A DNA stretch of 64,000 bases from Anaerolineae bacterium (GTDB lineage Bacteria; Chloroflexota; Anaerolineae; Anaerolineales; E44-bin32), in assembly GCA_011174825.1 (NCBI GenBank), contig DUEZ01000067.1, positions 20,358-84,357 of the forward strand, written 5' to 3'. The notes under the pieces are model-generated. The model made no database searches and was not told the DNA's origin. It saw only the letters and a program-made list of their open reading frames with translations. The position numbers were made by a program, and so were the translations under genes. Position 1 is the first letter of the stretch. Every line of letters begins with the position of its first letter. This document shows positions 1 to 8,721 of this stretch, in pieces.

Positions 1-231
1 ATCAACGGCATATGAAGGTTTCATTTGAGCTGTGTACTGTTATGGGGAATCTAACAATGCTTACTCTAAAAGGTATATAAAGATTGCTACAAAATCGTGT
101 CAACCTTCTATTGAGACCACCAAATACGTATAGAAAGCAATGTGGACCCGGAATTTCAAACGGGATGTTCAATACTCACTCATACGATGTTACAAACGGG
201 GATGGATTAAGGCCTTGAGGTGAACTTATGA

Positions 232-918
232 TCAATAGGTATCGATTGTGAATCGATAACCAACACCGGGGATCGTTTCAATGAAGCGCCCAATCTCGCC
301 ATCCGGTTCAACCTTGCGACGTAAACGGCTTATCAAGCCGCGTACAAGATCTTCATTTCCTTCACCAGTGTATCCCCAAACACGTTCGACTAGGATGTCC
401 ATTGGTACTACCTGTCCTCGGTTGGTCATTAGGGTGTATAGGAGCTGAAATTCAAGCCGTGTTAATCTTTTGGGGTTGTCTCCAACCAACGTTACGGTGC
501 GGTTGGAGGGATCCAAAACGATTTCATCCAATTCAAGCGTTGGCAACACGAAGCTCGGCACAGTGTTCGAACGTCTCATCATGGCAGTAACTTGAGCAGA
601 TAATTCTTGAGGAGACACCGGGTATCTTAAGACGGCGTCAGCGCCTCGAAATAACAAACTACAAAAGGTTTTTTCAGTGAGAGACTCGATCAGCATGAGT
701 AGTGGAACCTGTGAGTCCGCTCGCACTTCTTCAACCACCTTCTCTGGAACTTGACCTTCTTTAACGACGATGATCATGAGATCTGCGGGGTGGTCCGTCC
801 AACTCTCAAGAACCCTTTTATAGTCTGAGCTTATTGCAACGGCCAAACCTGCTTTTCTGAGAATGAAGCTCAAAATTTCCTTTTCATCTGCATCTTCAGA
901 AATGATGACAGCTTGCAT
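232..918 (-). CDS. OmpR/PhoB-type winged-helix response regulator with degenerate receiver domain (likely start MQAVIISEDADEKE)
   Basis: Receiver-like N-terminus, then a C-terminal wHTH (LTRLEFQLLYTLMTNRGQVVPMDILVERVWGY...LISRLRRKVEPDG...IETIPGVGYRF). Phospho-acceptor Asp, Thr and Lys positions are not conserved. Confidence 0.88.
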   Translation of the reverse strand: MQAVIISEDADEKEILSFILRKAGLAVAISSDYKRVLESWTDHPADLMIIVVKEGQVPEKVVEEVRADSQVPLLMLIESLTEKTFCSLLFRGADAVLRYPVSPQELSAQVTAMMRRSNTVPSFVLPTLELDEIVLDPSNRTVTLVGDNPKRLTRLEFQLLYTLMTNRGQVVPMDILVERVWGYTGEGNEDLVRGLISRLRRKVEPDGEIGRFIETIPGVGYRFTIDTY

Positions 919-1132
919 GTTTCTTCCTCTACAACGAATTGTGCTACCTGTCGAGAATCTATCCACAATAATACTTCATTATGGATAATTGTTAGTAGAG
1001 CGAAGATTCTGAGATTCATTTTCCAGGTTTTTCCAAATTGATGATTTATGTCACGTGAAGCGAATTTCTATCAACGATTCGAAATCGTGCAATGCGTACA
1101 ACTACTTAAAAGATGATCTCTCGCAAATGTGA

Positions 1133-1312
1133 TCAAGGAGCACGTCTCCTCCAGATCCTGGTAGCCTTCCGCTTCTCCGGCATTCTCTTATGAAGAGGCG
1201 CTACGACCTTAAGACTCGCGCCGCAATACCAGCAACTCACCAGATTCCCAATCTTAACATGATCATCTAATCTGATTTTATGTTTGCAATGAGGACAAAA
1301 CCCAATAGACAT
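1133..1312 (-). CDS. 59-aa LysW-like zinc-ribbon protein with basic C-terminal tail (not in ORF track)
   Basis: Read from the reverse complement: MSIGFCPHCKHKIRLDDHVKIGNLVSCWYCGASLKVVAPLHKRMPEKRKATRIWRRRAP*. CPHC...CWYC ribbon; SD GGAGGTGA 5 nt before the ATG. Confidence 0.75.
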   Translation of the reverse strand: MSIGFCPHCKHKIRLDDHVKIGNLVSCWYCGASLKVVAPLHKRMPEKRKATRIWRRRAP

Positions 1313-1678
1313 TGAATCACCTCCGCCAAGTAAAATTCAGAGCCTCCTGTAATTGAAGCGTTGTCACTCATAGCGCCTGTTGCAGATCGGATAGATACCC
1401 GTTGCCCGAACAGAAGCCTACGTTCAGCCTCGTCGAGCGATATGGCGCAGTTTGGATGGATCTCGCAGGGGTTCTGCATGGAACCCTTGAGAGGTCACTC
1501 ATTGATTATTGTGTTAAACATCCATAGCAGTTGAGTTATAAATCGCTTTCGACAACGAAACAGATCGATTGCCATGTTACATCCGACAATCCCATCATAG
1601 AATTGATGGGATTGTCTTTTCGTCTATTCGGGATTGTGTATTTATGGGTGGTTACCTCAAGAAGGTGAATGATAAGGA

Positions 1679-1870
1679 CTATCCTTCGTACTCGGCCTCC
1701 TCTTCCTCCCAGTATTCCTCATCTTCCTCGTAAATCCAATCGAGTTCTATCGGGGACAATCCGATGATATGAAGACCCGCCCAACAGCTTTGGCAGGTTA
1801 CCTTTTGTCCTTCATGAGGATTTTCCCCAACATTAATCTTGGAATCACATTCGGGGCAATGTCCATACAT
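1679..1870 (-). CDS. LysW-like amino-group carrier / zinc-ribbon protein with acidic tail
   Basis: MYGHCPECDSKINVGENPHEGQKVTCQSCWAGLHIIGLSPIELDW...EEDEEYWEEEEAEYEG. CPEC...CQSC plus polyacidic C-terminus as in LysW/ArgW; SD AGGAGGTGA. Confidence 0.8.
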   Translation of the reverse strand: MYGHCPECDSKINVGENPHEGQKVTCQSCWAGLHIIGLSPIELDWIYEEDEEYWEEEEAEYEG

Positions 1871-1909
1871 CTATCACCTCCTAGGGTGAACGCAAATAAG
1901 AGTCGCATT

Positions 1910-2206
1910 TTATCGATATTTTTTACATCCCGCACATTGAAAAGGCGTGTGATTTTCATCTAAATGATGTACCAAAAGGGGAGTACGATTTCCTGTTTCA
2001 GGAAATAAGCATTGCGATAGTATCGCACTTTCTTCTGCTTCATAGCTGGTCTCTTCGTCAGAACCGGGCTTGAAAAGGGTCATTACGAATAAACCGTCAG
2101 AGAATAAATAGCTGATTCGTTGGAGTACATTTTGATGCTGTATGCGATGTGACGTTAACAATGGATAGAAATTAGACTCATTATTCGACTGGATTGTCTG
2201 TTTCAA
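1910..2206 (-). CDS. hypothetical protein ending in a CxxC motif (QCAGCKKYR)
   Basis: 98-aa ORF, same strand and immediately upstream of the LysW-like gene. Confidence 0.45.
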   Translation of the reverse strand: MKQTIQSNNESNFYPLLTSHRIQHQNVLQRISYLFSDGLFVMTLFKPGSDEETSYEAEESAILSQCLFPETGNRTPLLVHHLDENHTPFQCAGCKKYR

Positions 2207-2543
2207 GCGTTATAAAAAGACTGACAACAAATCAGACATTCACTCCTGGTGCTGAGCGAGGAAACTTTGGCTGTCGACAAGACAATCCTCAATTCACACC
2301 TAACGGCTTTTCCACGGCTTTAATAGCACATCCTTCGCTCTGCTATGGCTTTAAGAGAACATCTTAACTGTTCTTACGTTGAGGTGAAATATATTTATTC
2401 TGATTAGCCAAGAGATGATTGATCTTCCGTGCCTGATGAATCTACCCAGCCAGTGGGCTGGCTCAGTACCTGGGATCAAATCAGATCAAGATCAAATAAA
2501 TATACGTAACCATAAAGTAGTCCTGAAGGAGGACAAATAAGTC

Positions 2544-5339
2544 ATGAAAACACAACGCTTTAGAATCATCATCCCGATCTTTGTGATCGGTTTGCTCGGT
2601 GTGATGCTCGTGTTGGGCATGATTGCGTTAATGATGAGAGGCATCCCAGATGGTTGGTTGTCCTTTCTACAACGCTCCCAAGACACATCGCCACAGCCGG
2701 TGAGCACCCCGACAGTCGCACCTGGCTCGATCGTAGGCTACATATGGCACGATCTATGTGCCTCGTGGTCTGAAGGCGAGTCGCCTCTTGCTGAAGCTGC
2801 TGAGGGATGTGTCCCAGCGAACGCCAGCACGGGGTATCTGGCCAACGGCGTTCTTGAGGCGGGTGAGCCAGGCATCTCCGGTATTACGGTCAATCTGGGG
2901 ATCGGAGCTTGTCCTTCGGTTGACCTAACGAGCGCTATAAGCAACATGGATGGAGCCTATTTATTCCCCAATCTCGAGCCGGGAACATACTGTGTTTCGA
3001 TCGATCCCACCGCTTCTCAAAACTCGATTTTGCAGCCAGGAAGCTGGACCTACCCAGTTCCAATGGGTGGTTTATCGGCTGTGACGGTAACTATTGGGGA
3101 AGGTGAGATCAGGCGCGATATTAACTTTGGGTGGGATTTTCTATACCTTCCCATTTTACCGACGCCTGAGCCAAGCCCGACCCCAGTTCCCACACCGATC
3201 CCGACCGGTATTTCATGTTTGAATCGGGCGACCTTTGTGCAAGATGTCACCATTCCAGACAACACCAATATCCAACCCGGCAAGGCTTTCGAGAAAGTTT
3301 GGCGATTGCGGAACAATGGCACATGCACCTGGACCACAGCCTATAATCTCGTTTTCCACAGCGGCCACTCCATGGGTGCGCTTGCTTCGGTCCCCATGCC
3401 TTCTGAAGTCGCTCCAGGGAAAACCGTGGACTTAAAGGTCAATATGGTTGCGCCTATGACCAATGGAACCTACCGCAGCAATTGGATGTTGGCAAACCCA
3501 ACAGGTGCGCTCTTTGGTATCGGGGAAAATGGCGATAAATTCTTTTGGGTGCAGATCGTCGTCGGTCCTCAAGGTGCAGGTGGGCCATTGAGTTGGCGCG
3601 GCGAGTACTTTGACAACCGGAGCCTAACGGGAACACCCGATCTGGTCCGCTACGATGCTCTGATCGACTTCGACTGGAAGAGTAATTCTCCGGCATCTGT
3701 ACTGTCTGCGGACAACTTCTCCATACGCTGGACGACAAAGGCCGAATTCGAAGCGGCAACCTATCGCTTCCGTGTCTTGATGGATGACGGAGCCCGGCTA
3801 TATGTTGACGATAAGCTTGTGCTGGACTCCTGGAAGGATGGTGCGGTGCGGGAAGTTGCTGTTGAGGTTGCAATAGCCAAAGGCACCCACTCACTGCGGC
3901 TGGAATATTATGAACACACGAACGACGCCCGCATCCGACTCACTTGGGAGAAAGTCTCCTCTCCATCTTTCCCTGAATGGACCGGGGCATATTGGAACAA
4001 CCTTAGCTTAAGCGGAAATCCCGTGTTGGTCCGCAACGACGAAGTGATCGATTTCAATTGGAGGAATGACTCGCCTGCGATAGGGATCCCTGTCGATAAC
4101 TTCTCGATCCGCTGGACGCGTACGGTAAGGTTTGACGCTGGGATCTATCACTTTCGAGTCCGCATGGATGACGGTGCACGGCTTTGGATTGATGACAAAC
4201 TTGTCGTCGATGAATGGAAGGACGGCACCAACCGTGTGGCTGAGCTGGATCTCTGGATGTCAGAAGGTAAGCATGATTTGAGGTTAGAGTACTACGAACA
4301 TAGTGGCGAGGCCCGTGTAAGCCTGAGGTGGACCAAGCTTGAAACTGCGACTTATTCAGCTTGGAAGGGTGAGTATTGGTTTACCCCCGGATTGGATAGC
4401 CGTTGGGCATTGGTGCGCGATGATCAGGTGATCAACTTCAATTGGGGCAACAAATCCCCGGCGGTAGGTATCCCTAGCGATGGGTTCTCTGCCCGGTGGA
4501 GCCGTAGTGTGGCATTCGAACCCGGTACGTATCGCTTCTTTGCCAGAGCCGATGATGGGATTCGCGTTTATTTGGATGGCAATCTCCTCATCAACGAGTG
4601 GCACTTGAGTGGAGGCGCCGAGGTCTATACCACAGATGTGACCTTGACTGGATCGCATCAACTGAAGGTTGAGTACTATGAGCACACCGGTAGAGCGCTG
4701 GTCGAGTTTGGGTGGGAACGCATCGCCGCTACACCTACACCTACAAGTACACCCACTTCGACTACGACAGCTACATCGACCCCCACGCCTACTCAGGTAG
4801 CCACATCGACTCCCACACCTACACCAACATCCACTCCGGGAGCCGTCGTAGTCTATAGTTTTATCGATCATATCTGTGATGCGGATTGGGAGGACAATAC
4901 GGGTGATCTTCCCTGCCCGAGCATGGGGGATGACTTGCGAGGAACAATCTATATCCTTGAGAACCCTGTCTTGGAGAATGGAACCCGACCGAACGAATCG
5001 GTGCTTGCCATGCGACCGGAAATGGTGCAACCCGGTTGGATTAAAGGTTTCTTCCCAATCTTCCATGTACAAGAGGGTGATCGTTTTCGAGCCACCATTG
5101 GCTGCCTTGATGAACAATCCGCATGCGATGTAGATTTCGATCTGAATATCCGAGTGGATAGCGGTCCAGTTCAGTCCCTGGGAGCATGGAAGGAAAGTTA
5201 CGACGGTAAGATCAGTGAGATTAACATCGATCTTACACCGCTTGCAGGTAAATCAGTGGCTTTCATCTTCGAGCTCCACGGCGAGATCGCTTCCTTTCAG
5301 AATCTCGCATTTTGGCTCCGACCAAGCATTTGGCGCTGA
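2544..5339 (+). CDS. secreted multidomain surface protein: N-terminal TM, SdrD_B-like domain, NBR1-type Ig-like domain, three PA14 domains, Thr/Pro linker, C-terminal domain
   Basis: Three PA14-like repeats (GEYFDN/GAYWNN/GEYWFT ... MDDGARLYVDDKLV ... LRLEYYEH); FVQDVTIPDNTNIQPGKAFEKVWRLRNNGTCTW Ig-like segment; TPTPTSTPTST linker; SD aaggagg. Confidence 0.88.
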   Translation: MKTQRFRIIIPIFVIGLLGVMLVLGMIALMMRGIPDGWLSFLQRSQDTSPQPVSTPTVAPGSIVGYIWHDLCASWSEGESPLAEAAEGCVPANASTGYLANGVLEAGEPGISGITVNLGIGACPSVDLTSAISNMDGAYLFPNLEPGTYCVSIDPTASQNSILQPGSWTYPVPMGGLSAVTVTIGEGEIRRDINFGWDFLYLPILPTPEPSPTPVPTPIPTGISCLNRATFVQDVTIPDNTNIQPGKAFEKVWRLRNNGTCTWTTAYNLVFHSGHSMGALASVPMPSEVAPGKTVDLKVNMVAPMTNGTYRSNWMLANPTGALFGIGENGDKFFWVQIVVGPQGAGGPLSWRGEYFDNRSLTGTPDLVRYDALIDFDWKSNSPASVLSADNFSIRWTTKAEFEAATYRFRVLMDDGARLYVDDKLVLDSWKDGAVREVAVEVAIAKGTHSLRLEYYEHTNDARIRLTWEKVSSPSFPEWTGAYWNNLSLSGNPVLVRNDEVIDFNWRNDSPAIGIPVDNFSIRWTRTVRFDAGIYHFRVRMDDGARLWIDDKLVVDEWKDGTNRVAELDLWMSEGKHDLRLEYYEHSGEARVSLRWTKLETATYSAWKGEYWFTPGLDSRWALVRDDQVINFNWGNKSPAVGIPSDGFSARWSRSVAFEPGTYRFFARADDGIRVYLDGNLLINEWHLSGGAEVYTTDVTLTGSHQLKVEYYEHTGRALVEFGWERIAATPTPTSTPTSTTTATSTPTPTQVATSTPTPTPTSTPGAVVVYSFIDHICDADWEDNTGDLPCPSMGDDLRGTIYILENPVLENGTRPNESVLAMRPEMVQPGWIKGFFPIFHVQEGDRFRATIGCLDEQSACDVDFDLNIRVDSGPVQSLGAWKESYDGKISEINIDLTPLAGKSVAFIFELHGEIASFQNLAFWLRPSIWR

Positions 5340-5573
5340 AAGCTTTCAAGCACCTTAGCTGCTGGAGATGAGTGTACTGACAATACGAGGGGCCTCTTGA
5401 GGAGAAGACAACTCCCCCCTAGAGACCCCTCCTCCTTGTCTGCAAGCCCTGCATTTAGAGGGGGGATCTTGGAAGTACTTGAAGATGTCATTAAAACGGA
5501 CTTTAACCACCATCCAATTGAACAAGGAAAGACACAAATAGAAAAGGGGTACCAGCATGGCACAAATTGAACT
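5145..5573 (+). repeat. Copy 1 of ~430 bp segmental duplication (3' end of surface gene + intergenic hairpin + start of YIP1 gene)
   Basis: Collinear with 10056-10485: same C-terminal peptide LGAW..YDG..PLAGKSVAFIFE.HGEIASFQNL.FWLRPSIWR*, same GAGGGG..CTC/GAGACCCCTC hairpin, same accagcATGGCACAAAT start. Confidence 0.85.
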
Positions 5574-6348
5574 TACATCCGACGCAATGCAATCCCTTCC
5601 AAGGATCCGCTTTGATTGGATATTCTCGATACTTATCAAGCCCAAGACGACATTTGAAAAGATTCTCACGCTAGAGAACGGTGTCTGGTTCTTACCGCTT
5701 ACTCTCTTGACTGTAAGCGCGGTGCTTCTCGTTATAGCAACGGCTCACGTCTCAATCGAAGCAGGACTGCCGGTCGACCAGACATTACCGCCCAACTTCG
5801 AATATTTTCCCCCTCAAAGTCAGGATCAAATTCGTCAGGCGATGGAGGTTGTCAATGGGCCGATCTTTCGTTATCTCTTTCCCGCGATTATCACCACGGC
5901 CCGGGTCTGGCTTGGATGGTTGATCGTCGCCTCGGGGTTGCACTTTGTACTGACGCTGATGGGCGGTCGGGGCTCAAATCGATCCGTGATGAACATGACA
6001 GCTTGGGCAGGCTTGCCGTTCGCCTTACGAGATCTCCTGCGCATCGCTTATGTCCTTATCACACAACAGAGCATCATGTATCCAGGTTTGTCGGGCTTTG
6101 CGCCCTCCAACCAGGTAAGCATCCTTACCAGTGGATACGCTGAATTGCTCAGCCTGATCGATGTCTATTGGTTTTGGCACGTGATCTTACTGTTTGTCGT
6201 CGTAAAAACATATCGCGATCTGACACTACGCAAGGGGGTCGTGGCTGTACTGATCATCCAGATCGCTGCGCTGTTGATCCAGATCGTGCCCGGATTACTA
6301 AGTCAGCAGCTGGTTGGTCTTAGCATCATCCAGCCGTTCTTCTTCTAA
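5557..6348 (+). CDS. YIP1-family integral membrane protein
   Basis: Multi-TM protein with the Yip1 layout (N-terminal FSILIKPKTTFEKIL, several hydrophobic helices). Confidence 0.75.
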   Translation: MAQIELTSDAMQSLPRIRFDWIFSILIKPKTTFEKILTLENGVWFLPLTLLTVSAVLLVIATAHVSIEAGLPVDQTLPPNFEYFPPQSQDQIRQAMEVVNGPIFRYLFPAIITTARVWLGWLIVASGLHFVLTLMGGRGSNRSVMNMTAWAGLPFALRDLLRIAYVLITQQSIMYPGLSGFAPSNQVSILTSGYAELLSLIDVYWFWHVILLFVVVKTYRDLTLRKGVVAVLIIQIAALLIQIVPGLLSQQLVGLSIIQPFFF

Positions 6349-6352
6349 TATC

Positions 6353-7081
6353 ATGAACAGCCATCCTGTGCGAATTGCAGGCCTTCAAAAAACTTACCCC
6401 ATGGGGCACCTGAAGGTGCACGCATTGAAGGGTGTTGATTTGGACATCCCGTCCAACAGTTTCGTCGCCATTTTGGGACCATCAGGCTCCGGGAAAAGTA
6501 CCCTGCTTCACCTGCTCGGAGGTCTCGATCGGCCAACCGCAGGCAGCATTCAGATAAACGGTAAGAAACTTGAGGAGATAGACGAAAATGCATTGGCTTT
6601 CTATCGCAGGACATCGGTGGGATTCGTTTTTCAGTCCTTCAACTTGATCCCAAGCATGACCACCTTAGAAAATGTTGCTTTCCCTCTACGGTTTTGTTCA
6701 GTTCCACGTCGAGAGCGAGAGCGGCGTGCGATGGAAGTGCTCGAACAAGTTGGCTTAGGCGATCGCATTCACCACCGTCCCACGGAGCTCTCAGGAGGGC
6801 AACAGCAACGTGCGGCCATTTCGCGTGCATTAATCAACCAACCGGAGCTTATCCTGGCAGATGAGCCCACAGGCAACCTGGATACCCAGAGCGGGCTGCA
6901 GATCCTACAGCTCCTCAATGATCTACACCAGCAGGGCCGAACGGTGCTCGTTGTGAGCCATGACCCACGTGTAACAGGCTTTGCCACACACATTACATAC
7001 CTGCTCGATGGTCGGAATATCGAGCAGGAGGAATACAACACCGCCGTCTTACAAACTCAAACGGAGAAATCTTCCCAATGA
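6353..7081 (+). CDS. ABC transporter ATP-binding protein, MacB/LolD type
   Basis: Walker A GPSGSGKST, signature LSGGQQQRAAISRAL, Walker B LILADEPTGNLD. Start chosen at MNSHPVRIAGLQKTYPMG. Confidence 0.93.
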   Translation: MNSHPVRIAGLQKTYPMGHLKVHALKGVDLDIPSNSFVAILGPSGSGKSTLLHLLGGLDRPTAGSIQINGKKLEEIDENALAFYRRTSVGFVFQSFNLIPSMTTLENVAFPLRFCSVPRRERERRAMEVLEQVGLGDRIHHRPTELSGGQQQRAAISRALINQPELILADEPTGNLDTQSGLQILQLLNDLHQQGRTVLVVSHDPRVTGFATHITYLLDGRNIEQEEYNTAVLQTQTEKSSQ

Positions 7082-8721
7082 AAACTAATCCCAACCTACG
7101 TTTTTTCTTCGCCATACCAGTCATATTCCTTGGCATCTGGTCCTTTGTGGGAAGTGAGGCTACGCTGGTTTTAGCCGCGCCTGAATCCCAGGAATATTCT
7201 AAGACAGGGATGCTCAGCGAAGTGTCGGAAACACCAACGCCAACCCCCACATCATCACCCACTGTGATAGCAACACCTAGCGAAACACTGGAGACCCCAA
7301 CGCCAACCTACTCTCCAACGCCTCCAGTCTACGCCCGCCCACAGATTATCTTGGTGAACTATTACATCGGATCTGGTATTGCATATCCTGGCCGTGACTT
7401 TACCCTCAAATTTCAACTGCGAAATGAGGGACGGAGCAAAGCGCGCAACATCGTCATTACCTTTGCCACCGGTGATTTCATCCCGCGCAAGAATGGGGGC
7501 ATGATTGTGGCTGGCACAATCTCACCAGATGCCTCTACAACCTATGAACAGCCCTTGACCGCTAGCAATAATTTACAGGGGAGTTCGATGGGTGTACTTT
7601 CGATGCAGGTGAGCTATACCGATGATCTCGGTACGAGCTTCAGTGATGGTTTCTCTCTCGGTATCACGCTTTCCAGTACAATGGGAACCAGTTCAAGTCC
7701 CATCATCTCAAGCTCTCGGACACCTACACCAACACCAGCAGCACCTCCCCAATTGCTCATTTTGAGCTACGAGACCGACGAGCAGGTCCTTAAACCAGGC
7801 ACTCAATTTGTGCTCTCCATGGAGGTATTCAATGTCGGTGGTAGTACCGCGCGCCGCGTGACGATGGTCATGGGCGGAGGCACATCCGTCGCAGGATCCG
7901 GGTCGAATGAATCATCCGGGAACAGTTCAGGTGGTGGACTTTCCGGAGGGAGTGGTGATTACAATAGCTTCGCCCCGATCGGGTCGTCCAATGTCCAATT
8001 TCTTGGAGACCTGTCAGCACAGGGTACCCTGACTGCGACCCAGCGCTTGATCGTAAACAACAGTACAAAACCCGGTGCTTACCCGGTCAGATTTTCGTTC
8101 CTCTACGCCGATGACAAAGGGAAAAATCTGGCTGATGATCAGGTAATCACATTGCTGGTCGTCTCTCCACCCATTCTCGACATCAGCCTCTACCGCCCTG
8201 CGGATCCATTTTTTGTGGGTCAGCCGGGGATCCTGCCACTCCAAATCGTAAACCTCGATCGTAACAGCATCATGCTCGTCGGAAAGCTAGAGGTGATGGC
8301 TGCTGGCGCACAATTGGAAAACAACAGCTCATCGATCGGCTATCTGGATCCTGGGGGGTTCTTCACCCTCGATCCGCTGGTGATCCCCTCTCAGCCAGGA
8401 CCCTTGACGATCGTCATCAGGATTGATTATCTGGACGATTTCAATCAGCCGCAGACCATACAGCGAGAGATGATCGTGGAGGTCATGGAGAGTCCTGTGC
8501 CTGAGATTTCGTCCGATGAGCTGGGCGGGGTGGATAGCGCGCCTTTGCCAACTCAGGAAGAAACCCTCGGGCAGAAAATCAAGCGATTTCTGTTAGGTTT
8601 TCTTGGCCTCGATAGCGGCTCAGGAGTGGTTGGGGATTACACGACTCCGCCACCATTCGAGGAGATGCATGAGGAAATTGGACCGCTTGGTTTAGAGACG
8701 AAGGATGTGGGTAGAACATGA
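7078..8721 (+). CDS. secreted/membrane-anchored protein with CARDB-like repeats and Thr/Pro linkers
   Basis: N-terminal signal, TPTPTSSPT linkers, two CARDB-like segments (PGRDFTLKFQLRNEGRSKARNIVI; PGTQFVLSMEVFNVGGSTARRVTM); 4-nt overlap with upstream ATPase gene. Confidence 0.78.
   Translation: MKTNPNLRFFFAIPVIFLGIWSFVGSEATLVLAAPESQEYSKTGMLSEVSETPTPTPTSSPTVIATPSETLETPTPTYSPTPPVYARPQIILVNYYIGSGIAYPGRDFTLKFQLRNEGRSKARNIVITFATGDFIPRKNGGMIVAGTISPDASTTYEQPLTASNNLQGSSMGVLSMQVSYTDDLGTSFSDGFSLGITLSSTMGTSSSPIISSSRTPTPTPAAPPQLLILSYETDEQVLKPGTQFVLSMEVFNVGGSTARRVTMVMGGGTSVAGSGSNESSGNSSGGGLSGGSGDYNSFAPIGSSNVQFLGDLSAQGTLTATQRLIVNNSTKPGAYPVRFSFLYADDKGKNLADDQVITLLVVSPPILDISLYRPADPFFVGQPGILPLQIVNLDRNSIMLVGKLEVMAAGAQLENNSSSIGYLDPGGFFTLDPLVIPSQPGPLTIVIRIDYLDDFNQPQTIQREMIVEVMESPVPEISSDELGGVDSAPLPTQEETLGQKIKRFLLGFLGLDSGSGVVGDYTTPPPFEEMHEEIGPLGLETKDVGRT

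Noticed and set aside
1267-1479. 70-aa minus-strand ORF from the track
   Set aside because: Composition looks random; overlaps the better-supported 59-aa zinc-ribbon frame, whose ATG has a strong SD.
4356-5117. 253-aa minus-strand ORF
   Set aside because: Antisense to the PA14/linker region of the large surface gene; Cys/Arg/Ser-rich nonsense composition.
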